Source: Sparassis latifolia (taxonomy: Eukaryota > Basidiomycota > Agaricomycetes > Polyporales > Sparassidaceae). From it: a stretch of 64,000 nucleotides of DNA. Under the pieces are notes generated by a model, which was not told the DNA's origin, made no database searches, and saw only the letters and a list, made by a program, of their open reading frames with translations. Position 1 is the stretch's first letter; every line of letters begins with the position of its first letter. Below are positions 35,881 to 47,768 of this stretch, one piece after another. Location of the stretch: positions 2,418,001-2,482,000 of the forward strand of contig CM031558.1 of NCBI GenBank assembly GCA_018466975.1, read 5' to 3'. A program made the position numbers and the translations under genes.

Positions 35881-37076
35881 CTACCAGATGCTAATAAAAT
35901 GGTCCATAATGAAATCAACCGTTAGTTCGTGCGTGTATCCAGCAATCGCATCGGGAAGGTAGTCCCAAAATCGCAGTCCTCATCACATCCTCTCGTGTTG
36001 AATGTTTTAATCGTCTCCCAATGCTCCGGATACCAGCCGCCCATCTCCCAATCAATGATCCCTGAAACGCGCACTTCGTCGCCTTCCTCCACAATCATGA
36101 TATTCCGCGGATGAAAATCCCCATGAGTGAGTACAATACGGTGGTCGTCGCGGAGCAGCGAACGAAACCACTACAGGACCATCGCGGAAACGTTAGGTAG
36201 AGGACGAGAAACGAGGAAATCACTGAACTCGGATTCTGTGAACAGTGTGTGAGGCGACGGTCGCATTGATATGCGAGTGTCGACGCATAGGTGGCGAGGA
36301 GATACTGATCCAAGAGGCGTCCCGGGAGGGAACTCAATGCGGCGCAACTCTACCAACATCTCGTTGAGCTGATTAGATATGCTGATTTTCTGATCCTGGG
36401 AGAGAAACGACCAGCGCTCTTCCAGCGGAGCACCTGGAATAACAGTCATGAACATATATGAGATTTTGCCGATCTTCATGAAACCTAACGGCTTCGGGAT
36501 AGGTATGCCAGGTGCGTGGGATGAAATGAAATCGAGGAGCACAGGCTCATCACGTTCCAACTGTCCGACTTTCACGAGAATCCCGTCGCACAGCTGGATG
36601 ACCGCACGGGCTGTGTTCTCCCAGATGGTTCTTCCGCAATTCAGAATCTGAGGAAAGGATGGAAAAGATGGCGGAGACGTCGTTAAGTAGCTGGAAACTC
36701 CGAGCAGAGAGCATATCTGAGCAGAAAAAGGCCAGAGGACAGTAGCAGGGTCGGACGCGCGTGCAAATGCCAGCCTGGCGGAGCTAGGGCGCTCAGTAGG
36801 ACTAGCTAGCGCCCGAGAATGCACCACAACTTGACCTGTGGCGAACGTCAGACAATGCAGATCATCAGTATGGTGATTTAACGTCATGCAATCACCTTCC
36901 AGTTTTCTTCTCTCTGCTCTACTCTCGGCAACTTTCCTCACACGGGAATAATTCTGTGACAGTTTATGCAGAGTAATCCCAAGATCTGCACGAGAATCCA
37001 CTCGCAACGCTTCCGTTATACGACGCAGCACGTCGTCGTTAGCTTCGACGAAGGGATCTTCTGCCAGATCTGCCAT
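35881..37076 (-). CDS. APH-family small-molecule kinase-like protein, possibly disrupted
   Basis: Aminoglycoside-phosphotransferase-fold proteins form large uncharacterised families in basidiomycetes. The N-terminal part runs from MADLAEDPFVEANDD through RTIWENTARAV, KPLGFMKIGKISYMFMTVIPG and LEERWSFL. The catalytic loop HGDFHPRN and the metal-binding IDWEMGGWYPEHWE follow. Two problems are visible. An in-frame TAG at 36173-36171 lies just before WFRSLLRDDHR. At 35967-35970 a four-base A run (T on the coding strand) is one base too short, because restoring it would join the CDF reading to WDYLPDAIAGY, the conserved tail that ends at the TAG at 35883-35881. A 42-nt intron with GTTTCT donor and a CTAAC branch-like site could remove the stop, but it would also remove a segment that looks conserved. 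Either a non-functional allele, assembly errors, or unusual splicing. Confidence 0.68.
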
Positions 37077-37403
37077 CGCATGCGCACACGTGAAGCAGTA
37101 ATAGATGGGGTAAGAATCGAAAGTTACGGTGAAGAAAAGTCACCAAATATCCGCTCGTAGTTACCTATAGTATAGGAAGAAGAGAATGATGCGGCACAGC
37201 TAGCTGAGATGCTCTTGAGCACTACTAACTTGAGTCTCGACGACCGACATTCACTTGCAACTTAAGCGCCGGAAGGATGAGATCGCTTCCCAATTTGGAT
37301 GATGAAGTCGCGTGACGTCCTATTTAGATCTCGATTTTCGAGCGAGACCTGTACGATCTCATCGCGGCATCGCACTCCCCACTGATACCGCACTTCTTCA
37401 AAC
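37077..37403. promoter_or_regulatory. Divergent upstream region of APH-like and PA2G4-like genes
   Basis: The 327 bases separate the two divergent start codons. No TATA box or known factor site was identified. Confidence 0.35.
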
Positions 37404-38932
37404 ATGTCCGAGGCCGCAAAACCCGCCGCAAAACCCGCAGAGGAGCCGTCGACTGCCCAAGCTGATTTCACAAAGTACAAGGTATCTATCTCGTCGAAGT
37501 TTTAAGTACTGAATCAATTAGCAAAAAATTAACCCCTTGTTCTGTTTTTCAGACCGCGGCGGACATTGTACACAATGTCATGAAGAAACTTGTGGAGCTG
37601 AGTGTGGAGGGCGCGAAAGTGCTTGACCTCTGCGTAGAAGGTGACAAGCTCATTGAACAAGGAACTGGCGCCGTGTACAACAAGTCGGCCAAGGGCGTGA
37701 AAGTTAGCAAGGGTATGTCCAATCCAACCCATCTTCCCCCTCTGTGCGAATATACTTAAATCGTTTGTGCGAGTGCAGGCCTTGCGTTTCCTACCTCCGT
37801 ATCCGTAAACAATGCCGTGGCTCATTTCTCACCGCTTGCATCTGATCCTCTGTCGGAGCAAACGCTTGCCCAGAACGATGTCGTCAAGCTCCACGTTGGG
37901 GCGCACATCGATGGTTTCGCCGCGGTCAGCGCAGAGACCCTTGTAGTAGGCGCGACGGAGCAAGATCCTGTTACTGGTAGGCGCGCAGATGTCCTGAAAG
38001 CAGCCTGGAGCGCGGCGGAGATCGCGATGCGGCTCGTGAAAGTTGGAAATAAGAACTGGACTATCACTGACACCGTCAATAAGGTGACCGCGGCGTGGGG
38101 CTGCAAAGCGGTCGAAGGTTTGCACCATCGTTAGACGTACGTCGACGCCTTGATCGATGTACACCTAGGGATGCTGTCGTGCCAGCAGATGCAAAATGTA
38201 ATTGATGGGAAGAAGCGCATCATTCTTAATCCGGTATGCTGAGTGTCGTAAATCTGGGTGCCTTTATTCTGACCAGTCTCTACCAGTCTGAAGCACAGAA
38301 GAAGGAATTCGAGACAGCAACATTTGCAGAAAACGAAGTGTACGGCATCGACATTCTCATTTCTTCCGGAGAGGACGGCAAGGTATGTAGGCTATGCCCC
38401 TTATGAATTACGCTCATTCTGAAACAGGCCCGCCTCGAAGAGTCGCGAACGACGATCTACCAGAAGGACTCAAACGTCACATATCAACTCAAGATGAAGA
38501 CATCGCGTGCTGTATTCTCTGAGGTGCAAAAGAAGGCGGGAGCTTTCCCCTTCAACGTCCGCTCTCTAGAAGACGAGAAGCGAGCTCGGTTGGGCCTGCA
38601 GGAGGCTGTTCAACACGGTCTGGTCAAGCCTTACGAGGTCGTGTAAGTGATTTGTCTTTTATGATCTTTGACGGGCGTTCATATCTTTCGTCAGCTTCAC
38701 ACCTGCGAACACATTCGTCGCTGGCTTCCACTTCACGATCGCGCTTCTACCTGCCGGTCCTGCGATGATCTCTCATCCTCCGGTCTGGTATAAGCCTGAG
38801 TTAGTGAAGACAGAGAAGGAGCTGCAGGATGAGGAGTTGAAGGAGCTCTTGACCAAACCATTGCGCGAGGACAAGAAGAGCAGGAAGAAAAAGGCTAAGG
38901 CGGAGGAGAGTGAGACCGCAGAGGGTGCATGA
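37404..38932 (+). CDS. PA2G4/EBP1-like (Cdb4) M24-fold protein
   Basis: Seven exons (37404-37481, 37553-37712, 37779-38117, 38169-38233, 38287-38382, 38428-38642, 38695-38932) give 396 residues. The protein has the methionine-aminopeptidase-like pita-bread fold of PA2G4/EBP1, S. pombe Cdb4 and related ribosome-binding proteins. These lack peptidase activity and act on 60S subunits or nucleic acids. Features are KYKTAADIVHNVMKKLVEL, GLAFPTSVSVNNAVAHFSPL, NDVVKLHVGAHIDGFAAV, TDTVNKVTAAWGCKAVEGML, VYGIDILISSGEDGKARLEE, TTIYQKD and the hydrophobic FTIALLPAGP. The metal ligands of true aminopeptidases are replaced (for example KLHVGAHIDG instead of the usual DxGA..D). The C-terminus is Lys/Glu-rich (KKSRKKKAKAEE), as in EBP1, suggesting RNA binding. 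Confidence 0.9.
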
Positions 38933-39033
38933 GAAAAGTCAGAGAAGAAACGATTGGAAACCATCTGAACATCATGATAGATGCAGAATTGTATTACCAC
39001 CACTCCTGATGATGCTGTTGAATGCACAACGGT

Positions 39034-39358
39034 CTACTTCGAGGACCCGCGTTCTGCATCCTCTCCAAACTCCCCTATCGTGTGTATGACCAGATCGACG
39101 TTCTCCAGAAAGGCGTTCACGACGAGCCGCGACAGGCGCACCGTCAGAGTCACAAATTCGCTGTTTTTATGTGTCACTGCACTTTGCTATAATCTGAGTG
39201 GAGATGGATGCGCACGCGATCAAGATATTGTTTTCGACTGTCAACACGCGCTTCACCGCTTGTGGCTGCAGTTCCTTGTCGACCTCGATAACTTGCTTTG
39301 CGATTGACGCATGTTTCTCAGACGCGAACGGTATTCGCATCGTACTTGCAGCAATCAT
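39034..39358 (-). CDS. PCC1: EKC/KEOPS complex subunit Pcc1
   Basis: Pcc1 is the small dimerising subunit of the KEOPS complex, needed for the t6A37 modification of ANN-decoding tRNAs, with links to telomeres and transcription. Two exons (39358-39216 and 39160-39034) give 89 residues with a GTGCGC..CAG intron. Motifs are MRIPFASEKHASIAKQVIEV, KELQPQAVKRVLTVENN, then FVTLTVRLSRLVVNAFLENV and the acidic IHTIGEFGEDAE tail, matching the whole length of the family. The precise start is uncertain: ATGs at 39358 and 39340 are both possible, and a short upstream exon cannot be excluded. It is convergent with the PA2G4-like gene, with about 100 bases between the two stop codons. Confidence 0.82.
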
Positions 39359-40244
39359 CCGTCGTGTCAAACATTGCGCAAGTTCACAAAAGCGAAAACC
39401 TCACATTGTATGCCAATCTGATGATGCCGACATGGTGGTTGGGAGTCAAGGTCTTCAACGCCATCCCCCGGCCTATCGTTCAGGATCGCAATATCCTTGA
39501 TAGACACCGCGACAGCAAGTGAGTTATTCGTGAAGTGCCTCCTTATTTGTTATGACGGTGCCTTACGATACCTCCAGCTGTGCGGCGCTGTCTAGCTCAA
39601 ATTGAGTTCCCTTGAAATATATGCGGACAATCTTTTGTGTCGCCACAGCTACTTGTTGGTTACATGTTGTACCATGGAATGCAATTGGCACTGCAATGAA
39701 TACCGTATCACCAACATACAGCTCAGACTACACCGCGTTACTTCATGTTTGACCGCGGATAACTGTCTTGGCAGTCCCCTTTCATTTATTCTCTTTGTCT
39801 GAAGCATGCACTGGGTGCACCTCTCCCTCCTGCTCATGGCCAAATGGATCTTGACGGAGAGTTCATGCTTATTGACCATGCATATGATGGTATGTGCACC
39901 AGATTGTTGTCAGTTTTAAATTTACTACTGCACCACTAGCGATTTTCCACGAGGGATAAATTATGTTCTAGTCAAATTACGATTTGACGCAAGCATCGGG
40001 TTCTACGTACGTACTACGTACAGCAAGTAGGATATGAGATAGAGATCCTCCGATTAATTGTGGATTTAGTAGATCGACGATCGTATGACTGAATAAACGA
40101 CCGCCTTACCGACCCATCCGTCCATCAGGTGCGCCGTCCCAACACAAGTGCCGGAAGGTATATCCGTGACTTCCGGGTTCGGGCTCGACAACAGCAGGAC
40201 ACCACTTGCACTCGGAAGTGGAGACCGCCTTGCAGCGAATCTGC
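39359..40244. other. No gene recognised
   Basis: This holds the upstream part of PCC1 and the 3' flank of the Mtf2-like gene. Small open frames lack domains. A short self-complementary patch (TACGTACGTA near 40005) is probably chance. Confidence 0.45.
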
Positions 40245-41499
40245 TTAGGCCGCTTGAGGCGCGGCCTTGGTCTTGGGTGAATCCCATTCACCGAACACCC
40301 AGTCGTCGTCCGGTTCATTGCCCTGAAGTGCCTTCTTTTTCCACGTATCGTAGGCGGGCAAGAACTTCTTGCGTTTCATTATCGACTGTGCCCTGCTGCG
40401 ACTGTGCGTTTTGGGCACCTCCTTCGCGGTGAGCCGTTCGACGCGGTTGACCATGTCCCACACCTCCCCGCTGCCCACCGTGCTCTCCTCCTGCCACAGG
40501 TTGCGCTCGCCGACCTCCCTCCGGATCATCTCCGCGAGGCTGCGCGTCCGGTTGTCCATCTCGACGCCGTTGACGCGCATCTCCTCGAGTGCGTCGCACA
40601 CGCCCCGCAGGTCGCGGAAGCACCGCCAACGGGTCTCGATCAGCTCGTTGTACGCAGGGGTGGTGCACCCAAAGACGAACGACGGGATCGACAGGTGGCG
40701 CGCATGGTCGAAGATGGACAACGCGAGGTGGGGGTCTGCGTAGCGCTCGCGGAACGTGCGCATGAGGAGCGAGAGGAGGTGCGGGTACGACTGCGGCTGG
40801 AGCTGCACGAGCCCGGCCGGGGCGTGCGCCGGGTCCTCCATCGCGCGGCGCGCGTTCTCCTCGTACCGCCGCGACTCGCCGAACACCTCGCGCATCGCCC
40901 ACTCGAGCAGCTGCTGGTCGGTGTCGCAGAGCTCCATCTCCTCCTTCTTGCGGTCGAGCTCCTCGTCCGCCTCCGTCGTCCACTTCTGTCGCCGCGACTG
41001 CCGCCGCAGCTGCCCAAAGAGGTCGCCCAGCTGCAGCCGCGGCGTGCGCCCGCGCCCGATCGCGGCGGAGAGCGAGCGCGGGTGCCCGTCCGCCGCCTTC
41101 AGGTGCTGTTGCTCCTCGACCGCGGAGAAGATCATGTTGAACATCTCGTCGAACGCGGTGATCTCGCGTGCGGTCATCGTCTGCCGGCGGGGGGCGCGAG
41201 ACAGCGTGTTTTTGGCCAGCGGCTGCGGTCCGCGGACGGAGGGGACTACGGGGGGCGAGTCGTCGATATTCTCAAATACGTGGTCCCACGGCGATTGCAT
41301 GGGAGAGAATATGGATTCCTTGTCGCTGTACAAGCGGTGAGCCATGCCGAGGGCAAGTGGGGGCAAGCTTACTCAGATGGGGACCCAGTCGTGTTACTGG
41401 TAGAATACACACGGCTTTGACAGAGACTGCGACGACATGGCTCGAGGTGCGACGTCTTGCGATGTGCAGCAGGGAGGACGTTTGTGACAGGATGTTCAT
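40245..41499 (-). CDS. Mtf2/Nam1-like mitochondrial RNA-processing protein
   Basis: Two exons (41499-41411 and 41367-40245) with a 43-nt intron give 403 residues. Exon 1, MNILSQTSSLLHIARRRTSS, is a clear mitochondrial targeting helix. The body matches fungal Mtf2-like proteins: MTAREITAFDEMFNMIFSAV, LGDLFGQLRRQSRRQKWT, LDRKKEEMELCDTDQQLLEWAM, SYPHLLSLLMRTFRERYADP, LSIFDHARHLSIPSFVFGC and YNELIETRWRCFRDL, which are helical repeats. In budding yeast Mtf2/Nam1 works with mitochondrial RNA polymerase in transcript stability and translation; transfer of that role is inference. The coding region is markedly GC-rich, so the antisense frames are also long and open; those are shadows. Confidence 0.75.
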
Positions 41500-42011
41500 G
41501 ACGGGACCATCGAGGCTGGTGCTTCGACGATTCACCAAGCTTCTTTGGTGCGAGAGTCTCGCTGATGGTATACGCCCATGTTCCTGATCATCCAATGTTT
41601 CGTGAAGACAAACTAGCATGAAGGGTACCTCACACTGACCTGCAGTCTGCGAGAACGCGCGGGACGAAACCTTTTTGAGAGTGACGCCGCTTAGCATTTC
41701 CACAGGACAGAGAAACTAAGGAAAGCACGCAGCACGAGGACCGGTGATGGAGTCAGGACAATATATCTAGTTGCACTTGAGCTCACTGAACAACTCGCCG
41801 AGTGTGTGTTGAATCTCTCCGCAAACGTTTCGGGCGCTTGCAGTAACTGGGAGTCACGTGCCAATGCCGGTCCGCATGCGACACTCAGACGGAAATCGAG
41901 GTGAAGGATGCAGGGCATTCGCAGCAAGTAAAACAAATATTGCGAGGACAGCATACACAGAACTAAACAGTACAGAAGGTCTAATGACAAGAAACTAACA
42001 GCGTCGCTCAT
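41500..42011. other. Intergenic, no gene recognised
   Basis: This lies between the start of the Mtf2-like gene and the end of WSS1, both on the minus strand. A minus-strand open frame (41691-42011) with hydrophobic stretches follows directly after the WSS1 stop and has no domain. Confidence 0.45.
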
Positions 42012-43971
42012 CTATGCGTCACCCCATGTAGACTCCCCGCGCGGTGTGGCACACGCCGAGCAAGCAAGGTGTCCCGGAGCGTTGGACCTGCAAACAAATG
42101 TTAAGCGAGGATAGAGGGCCAACTCCAGTGGGACGCGAGACTCACAGAGTGCATACTTGACACGACCACTCCGTCTCCCCCTCTCTTCGCACGGCACGCC
42201 CATCGGGCCCGCGTTCACCTAGCGCACTCGCGCGCGTACCGGGCTGGACAGAGGATGCACCGCCGCCCAGCCTCCTGGGCGGAGCGGGTACAAGCCCAAT
42301 GACCTCCTTTTTCCTGAAAACCACCTCGTCCTGCACCATCGCGCCATACGACACCTTCTGCTTCTTCTTCGATCTGGCGGTGTCAGCGGGCTGGGACTCT
42401 GGAAGCAGCCAATCCTCCAGCTCGCGCTGTGACGGTGATGTCGCACGCGCCTTGTTCTTCCCCTTGGGCGACGCGGACTTCGACGTGGTAGCTTTCGTCG
42501 CGCCGGTAGTCGCAGCGGTGCCGGAACGCGGTAGGGACTGCACGTCGCATGAAAATCCGTCCGACTCATCGTTGGCGTCCACTTTCGAAGATGGGAACAC
42601 AAAATCGGCGGAGAAGTCTGTCTGCACGAGCCGCAGCCCTCGAGCTCGCCCTGCTCCATCTCATCCATCGCACGCCTACGGTCCTGGTCTGTCTCGTTGA
42701 TCTCCACGTCGTCCGACTCGCCGTCCGAGCCGGCATCCGAGTCGTTTTGGGATGGCGCCTGGCCGGAAGAGCTTGCTGGAGAGAGCATGAATATCACGCG
42801 GGGGCACGAAATAGGGCCGTACCTTGAGTCTGCAACGCCTGCAGACGACGTTCTGCCGCCAGCGCCCTTTCCTGCCTCGCGCGCTTGCTAAACGCACATA
42901 ATCAGTCAACCTGTACTTTGGAAATCAACAGTACTCACCTTCCCGCCTTCTTCCTGAACCCTGCTCCGGCTTTCTTCCCCTTCTCGTCCTCCACGTCCTC
43001 GTTCAGCGCGCGTCCAGAACCCTTGAACGCGTCCCGCGCGGTTACGCGTGTCCCCGCCTTGCGCTTCTTGGCCGTTTGTGCGCCGGTCTTGGCGCCCGCA
43101 CCGCGTCGGCGACGGAGGGACGTAGGACGCGTGCGTTTCTGGGCGCCGCCGCACTGCGCGACAGTGAGACATGTGAGCATAGGCGCGAGAGAGCGGAGTG
43201 CTATACGTACCATGTATTCCGGCATGTCGCTCGCGTCGAGAGATTGGCCGCCCACCCTGGAGGAGTCGGCGAGTCGGGTGCCGGACGACCAATAGCCTGA
43301 CATCATTTCAGTGAAATTCGCAAAGTAATGAGGTGGAGAAATACCGTCGCCGTAGTATCCTTTGCTCTGTAGCGCTCTCACTTCGTTGCGGAGCTTTGTC
43401 CATAAAGCTTGGAAGGCCGAGCCGTGGTTCATGTGCTACGTGTAGCTTGTGGGCATGTATAAAATTATAGACGATAGTGTGAATAATACCTGTATATGAG
43501 CTAGCTGCGGCATGAAAGCTCGGAGAAATTCACGTAGGATAAGTGGAATGACGGACCTCATGGCAGAGAGTGCTCATCAGCCAGGAGACCGGAAGGAACG
43601 CGCCACTTGCGCCTCGCAGGACGAGCTCTACGTTACAGAACGCGAATTACAGAATAAATTGAAGGTGCACAGTATGCTTACGCACCGACCACCTCGCCAT
43701 TGTTCCAGTTCCTCCCCGCGAAGACTATGTTATGTTCATACTGGAACTCGGTCAGAGCAAGCACACGCGACGCTGCTGAGCCACGCACCTCCTCGAGGCT
43801 GTTCACGACGAACCCGTGCCCCTTCATGACCGGTCGGAGCTGTGCGGCGAGAGCGCGAAGGAGCTGGCGCGCGTCCTCCTGGTGGGCCGATTCCGGCATG
43901 GGGAGCGCGGAGATGAAGTTGACATGCGGATTGGGGTTCGTCTCGCGTTCATTGAGGCGAACGTGCACCAT
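42012..43971 (-). CDS. WSS1: WLM-domain DNA-protein crosslink protease Wss1
   Basis: Wss1 is the fungal counterpart of SPRTN, a SUMO-linked metalloprotease that removes proteins crosslinked to DNA. The start MVHVRLNERETNPNPHVNFI is typical. The first exons are 43971-43686, 43627-43557 and 43504-43490, with the next starting at 43435. Joined, they give CHELAHIQHMNHG, the HExxHxxxxxH zinc-protease motif, spread over three exons, the middle one only 15 nt. Then come GYYGDGYWSSGTRL, a long basic and acidic Ser-rich linker with Lys/Arg clusters (KKRKAGTR), and a C-terminal RanBP2-type zinc finger WSCQVCTLSNAP with CSAC, joined by the last intron before the TAG at 42014-42012. The linker loses frame at 42637-42639, where a CCC run appears one base short (LEG to LRLVQTDFS). 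A missing base in the assembly is likely. Confidence 0.88.
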
Positions 43972-44396
43972 CTGTGTCTAGTGGGGACGGGGTGGTGGTG
44001 GAGATGAGATAGCAGCTCGCTTAGATCAGACGCGTTCGGCGGGCCAGCACCATCGTATCTTCACCCCGACCCTCAAGTTTCTTCAAGTTCTGCGTCGATT
44101 TGCAAGCGATCCCAAGGGAACCGAAAGTGAGGAACTGCCTGTATGTGGTTAGCATGGTGTTTAACTCGATTATCGTCACGAAGCTGAATCGGTCTGGATC
44201 ATTTCCCCAACTACTTCAGCCCGCTCGTATTCGAGGTTCCGTGCGTTTTCCAAGAGTCAACTCCACAGGAGAACAGTGTACGTGCTCGCGAGTCGAGGAG
44301 TGTGTTTGACTGACACGGTCGGGTGTCGCTGCATACCAGCTTTTGACGCACTCTGACGGACATCCATCCACCGCTTGCACACCCTCCTCGAGCTCG
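43972..44396. promoter_or_regulatory. Divergent upstream region of WSS1 and PFK
   Basis: The 425 bases separate the two divergent start codons. A GT..CAG pair at about 44250-44340 could be a 5' UTR intron of the phosphofructokinase gene. No factor sites were identified. Confidence 0.35.
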
Positions 44397-47300
44397 ATGA
44401 CCAGCACACCCAGCACACCTCCCGCCACTGCCGCCATGCCACGCCCTGCCACCCCTGCACCGACTGCCTCTACCTCACCTCCTGCGATTAAGAAACCCAA
44501 GATGAAGATAGCCGTCCTCACCTCAGGCGGGGACAGTGCCGGGATGAACGCCGTAGTCCGCGCCGTCGTAAAGACTGCCATCATCAAGTACGCGCCCTCT
44601 CTTCTTCTTTTCTGTGCACTCTCGCTCACACATTCACAGAGGGTGTGAAGCGTGGATCGTTCGCGAAGGCTACGAGGGACTAGTCCGGGGGAACTCTCAG
44701 GAGATCCAGAAGCCCGCAGCGACCCCAGCATCGGAGAAGGGGACTCCCGCCCCGGAGGAGCGGCGGGCCAGTGACGCCAGTTTTGTGCATAATCTGCGTT
44801 TCGGCGACGGCGAGCTCCTGAGGGACGGCACGGGCGACCACCCCGGCGGGAGGTCGCTTCGCGGGCGGTACATCGTGCGCGTTGGCTGGGATGACGTGCG
44901 GGGCTGGTTTGCCCAGGTATGTACCGACTGTGTCGAAATTGGCTGGCGACTCATGAACTCTGCAGGGTGGTACGCTCATCGGGACTGCACGATCCACGGC
45001 GTTCCGTACACCTGAAGGACGCCTGACTGCCGCGCATAATTTGATTAAAGAAGGAATCGACGCGCTGGTAGTGTGCGGCGGAGACGGGTCGCTGAGCGGT
45101 GCGGACGTATTCAGGTCGGAGTGGCCGAAGCTCGTCGTCGAACTCCTCACCCAAGGTATGCCCCACCCGTCTCGCAGTCGCGGCGATAAATTTCCGCTGA
45201 CTCTATCCGCAGAGAAGATCACGCAGGAGCAAGCGATGCTCCACGCGCACTTAAAGGTCGTTGGGCTGGTCGGGTCGATCGACAACGACATGTCGCTGAC
45301 GGACATGACGATCGGCGCGCCGACAGCGCTGCACCGGATCTGCGAGAGCATCGACAACATCAACTCCACCGCGGTCTCGCACTCGCGCGCGTTCGTGCTC
45401 GAGGTCATGGGTCGCAACTGTGGCTGGCTCGCACTCATGGCCGGCGTCAGGTGCGCGTTCACCGTTGAGTGAATGCATTATGATAAGTAGAATTCACCTC
45501 TGTAGCTGTGGTGCGGACTTTATCTTCATACCGGAACACCCGCCAACGGAGAATCCCTGGGAGGACGAGATGTGCAGTGAGATCCAGAGCGTGCGTCTCG
45601 TAATAATTTTCGTCTTTTGCACGCGCTCACACACCTGTAGCACCGAGACATAGGCAAGCGCAAGACGATCGTGATCGTCGCGGAGGGCGCGCTGGACTCG
45701 AACCTGAACCCGATCCACGCGAACTACGTCAAGGACGTCCTGAGCGAGCGGCTCGGGCTCGACACGCGTGTCACGACTCTCGGGCACACGCAGCGCGGCG
45801 GTGCGCCCTGTGCGATAGACCGCATCATGGTGTGTCCTTTCCCTCTACGCTTGCATGCACCGTACATCGATCTTATTACCCGTAGCCGACCCTGCAAGGC
45901 GTCGAGGCCGTGGAGGCCCTGCTGGAGGCTACCCCTGACACCCCGTCTTATATGATCGGCATGAGGGAGAACAAGATTACTCGCGTGCCACTCATGGAAG
46001 CCGTCGCGATGGTGCGTTGGCGTTCATTTCCATTCCCGCGTCGCTGCCGCGATGTGCTGAGGATCTGTGATGCGGTTTAGACTCGCTCGGTGTCGACGGC
46101 GATTGCAGAGAAGGACTTCGCGAAGGCGATGTCGCTCCGCGACCCCGAGTTCAGCGAGACGCTCGAGGGGTTCTATGCGACCTCGGTTCTGGAGAAGGAG
46201 CCACGGCTGCCACACCATTTGGTGAGTCGTGCGTTCCTGCGTGCGGGCGTCGCTCACCCGTGTTTTTCAGCGGATGCGTGTCGCGATCATGCAGTAAGCA
46301 CACTAATAATTTTGTCGAAAGCCTGCTCAGACTCCCTTAGCATTGGTGCCCCCGCGGGAGGAATGAACGCAGCGACGCGCGCTGCGGTGCGGTACTGCAT
46401 CCGACAGGGCCATAAGCCATTCGCTGTCCACAACGGGTTCACGGGCCTGCTGGACGACAACGTGCACACACTCTCGTGGCTGGGTGTGGACAACTGGATA
46501 ACGCATGGGGGCTCTGAGCTGGGCACGAATCGCCACCTGCCCGACATCGACCTGGGCGCGGTCGCGGCCAAGTTTCAGCAGTTCAACTTCCATGCGCTGC
46601 TCATGATCGGCGGGTTCGAGGCGTTCAGCTCGCTGCTGATCTTGGAGGGTGCGCGGAAGCACTACCCTGCGTTCCATATCCCGATGGTGCACCTTCCCGC
46701 GACGATCTCGAACAATGTGCCGCTCACGGAGTTCAGCCTCGGCAGCGACACGAGCCTGAACGCGCTCGTGAACGCATGCGACGCGATCAAGCAGAGCGCG
46801 TCGGCGAGCAGGAACCGCGTGTTTGTCGTGGAGACGCAGGGCGGGAAGTGCGGGTACATCGCGACGTTGGGCGCGCTCGCTGTGAGTGGTGCTCTGACGT
46901 CTACGAGCTTACGGGCGCTCAGATTTGCTCCAGACGGGCGCGTGCATCGTCTACACTCCGGAACGCGGTATCAATTTGGACATGCTGCGTCACGACGTCA
47001 AATTCCTGAAGAAGCGGTATGCTCTCGATGCGAAGGGCAAGGCGGAAGGCCGGCTGGTGCTCAGGTTCGTGTTTCCCACATACGAAAGATCGTCGGTGGC
47101 TTTAAAGGTATACCTGCCAGAAATGAAGTGGCATCGGACGTGTACACGACGGACTTTATCACGAGGATGCTCAAGGAGGAGGGCGGGTCGCTGTTCGACT
47201 CGCGTTCGGCATCGCTCGGGCATACGTTACAGGGCGGAATTCCGTCACCGACGGACCGTGCACGGGCGGTGCGGCTCTCGCTCAAGTGCATGGCGTTCAT

Positions 47301-47529
47301 CGAGCAGTACCACAAAGAGCTGCTGAAGCAGCCGGTGAAGACGCGACAGGCGCCGCCGGAGTCGGCGGCGGTGATCACGGTCCAAGGCTCTACGGTGAAG
47401 TGGATGCCAGTGGAAGAGATGGTCGAGCATGCGGACATGAAGAACAGGCGGGGGAAGACTGCGTTCTGGGACGAGCTCACCGACTTGGTGGAAGCGCTGG
47501 TGGCTCGGCCGCAGTTGCTGGCGAAATAA
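44397..47529 (+). CDS. ATP-dependent 6-phosphofructokinase
   Basis: This is the committing step of glycolysis: fructose 6-phosphate plus ATP to fructose 1,6-bisphosphate, in the cytosol. Twelve exons (44397-44587, 44640-44916, 44966-45155, 45213-45450, 45506-45590, 45641-45829, 45886-46011, 46081-46221, 46271-46293, 46341-46881, 46934-47064, 47121-47529) give 846 residues, the eukaryotic two-domain size. The catalytic half shows [50 protein letters not shown] with the catalytic Asp, [11 protein letters not shown] and LGHTQRGG. The second, regulatory half repeats the fold with [52 protein letters not shown] and LGHTLQGG. The N-terminus is a Pro/Ser/Thr-rich extension. Allosteric control by ATP, AMP and fructose 2,6-bisphosphate is family knowledge. 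Confidence 0.96.
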
Positions 47530-47768
47530 GCGCCGATCCCGGAAAGGAAAGATGCCCTAGACTGTAATGCTCTGTAATGCAATAATTAGCCGTCGTTATC
47601 GGACTTTGAAGCGCACTAGAGTCATTTGTAATGGTTGCTACGTCGGGGATTGAAACGGTGGAGGGGCGGGGCGGCAGCGGCGAACGGGGCTTGACACGAA
47701 CGCGGTGATCGTGACTTGAGGCCACCGTACTCTGATTCTATCGCCTCGCGTCTTGCGTTCTGCTCATC
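47530..47768. other. Short intergenic region
   Basis: The 239 bases between the PFK stop and the Bqt4-like start hold no coding signal. Confidence 0.5.

Noticed and set aside
39995..40025. Short palindrome TACGTACGTA with nearby ACTACGTAC
   Set aside because: It is too short, without a conserved context, and is expected by chance in 64 kb.
40315..41420. Long open frames on both strands over the Mtf2-like gene (222 aa minus, 338 aa plus)
   Set aside because: They are out-of-frame or antisense readings of a GC-rich exon with monotonous Arg/Ala/Pro composition and no domain. The 403-residue minus-strand frame has the conserved protein.
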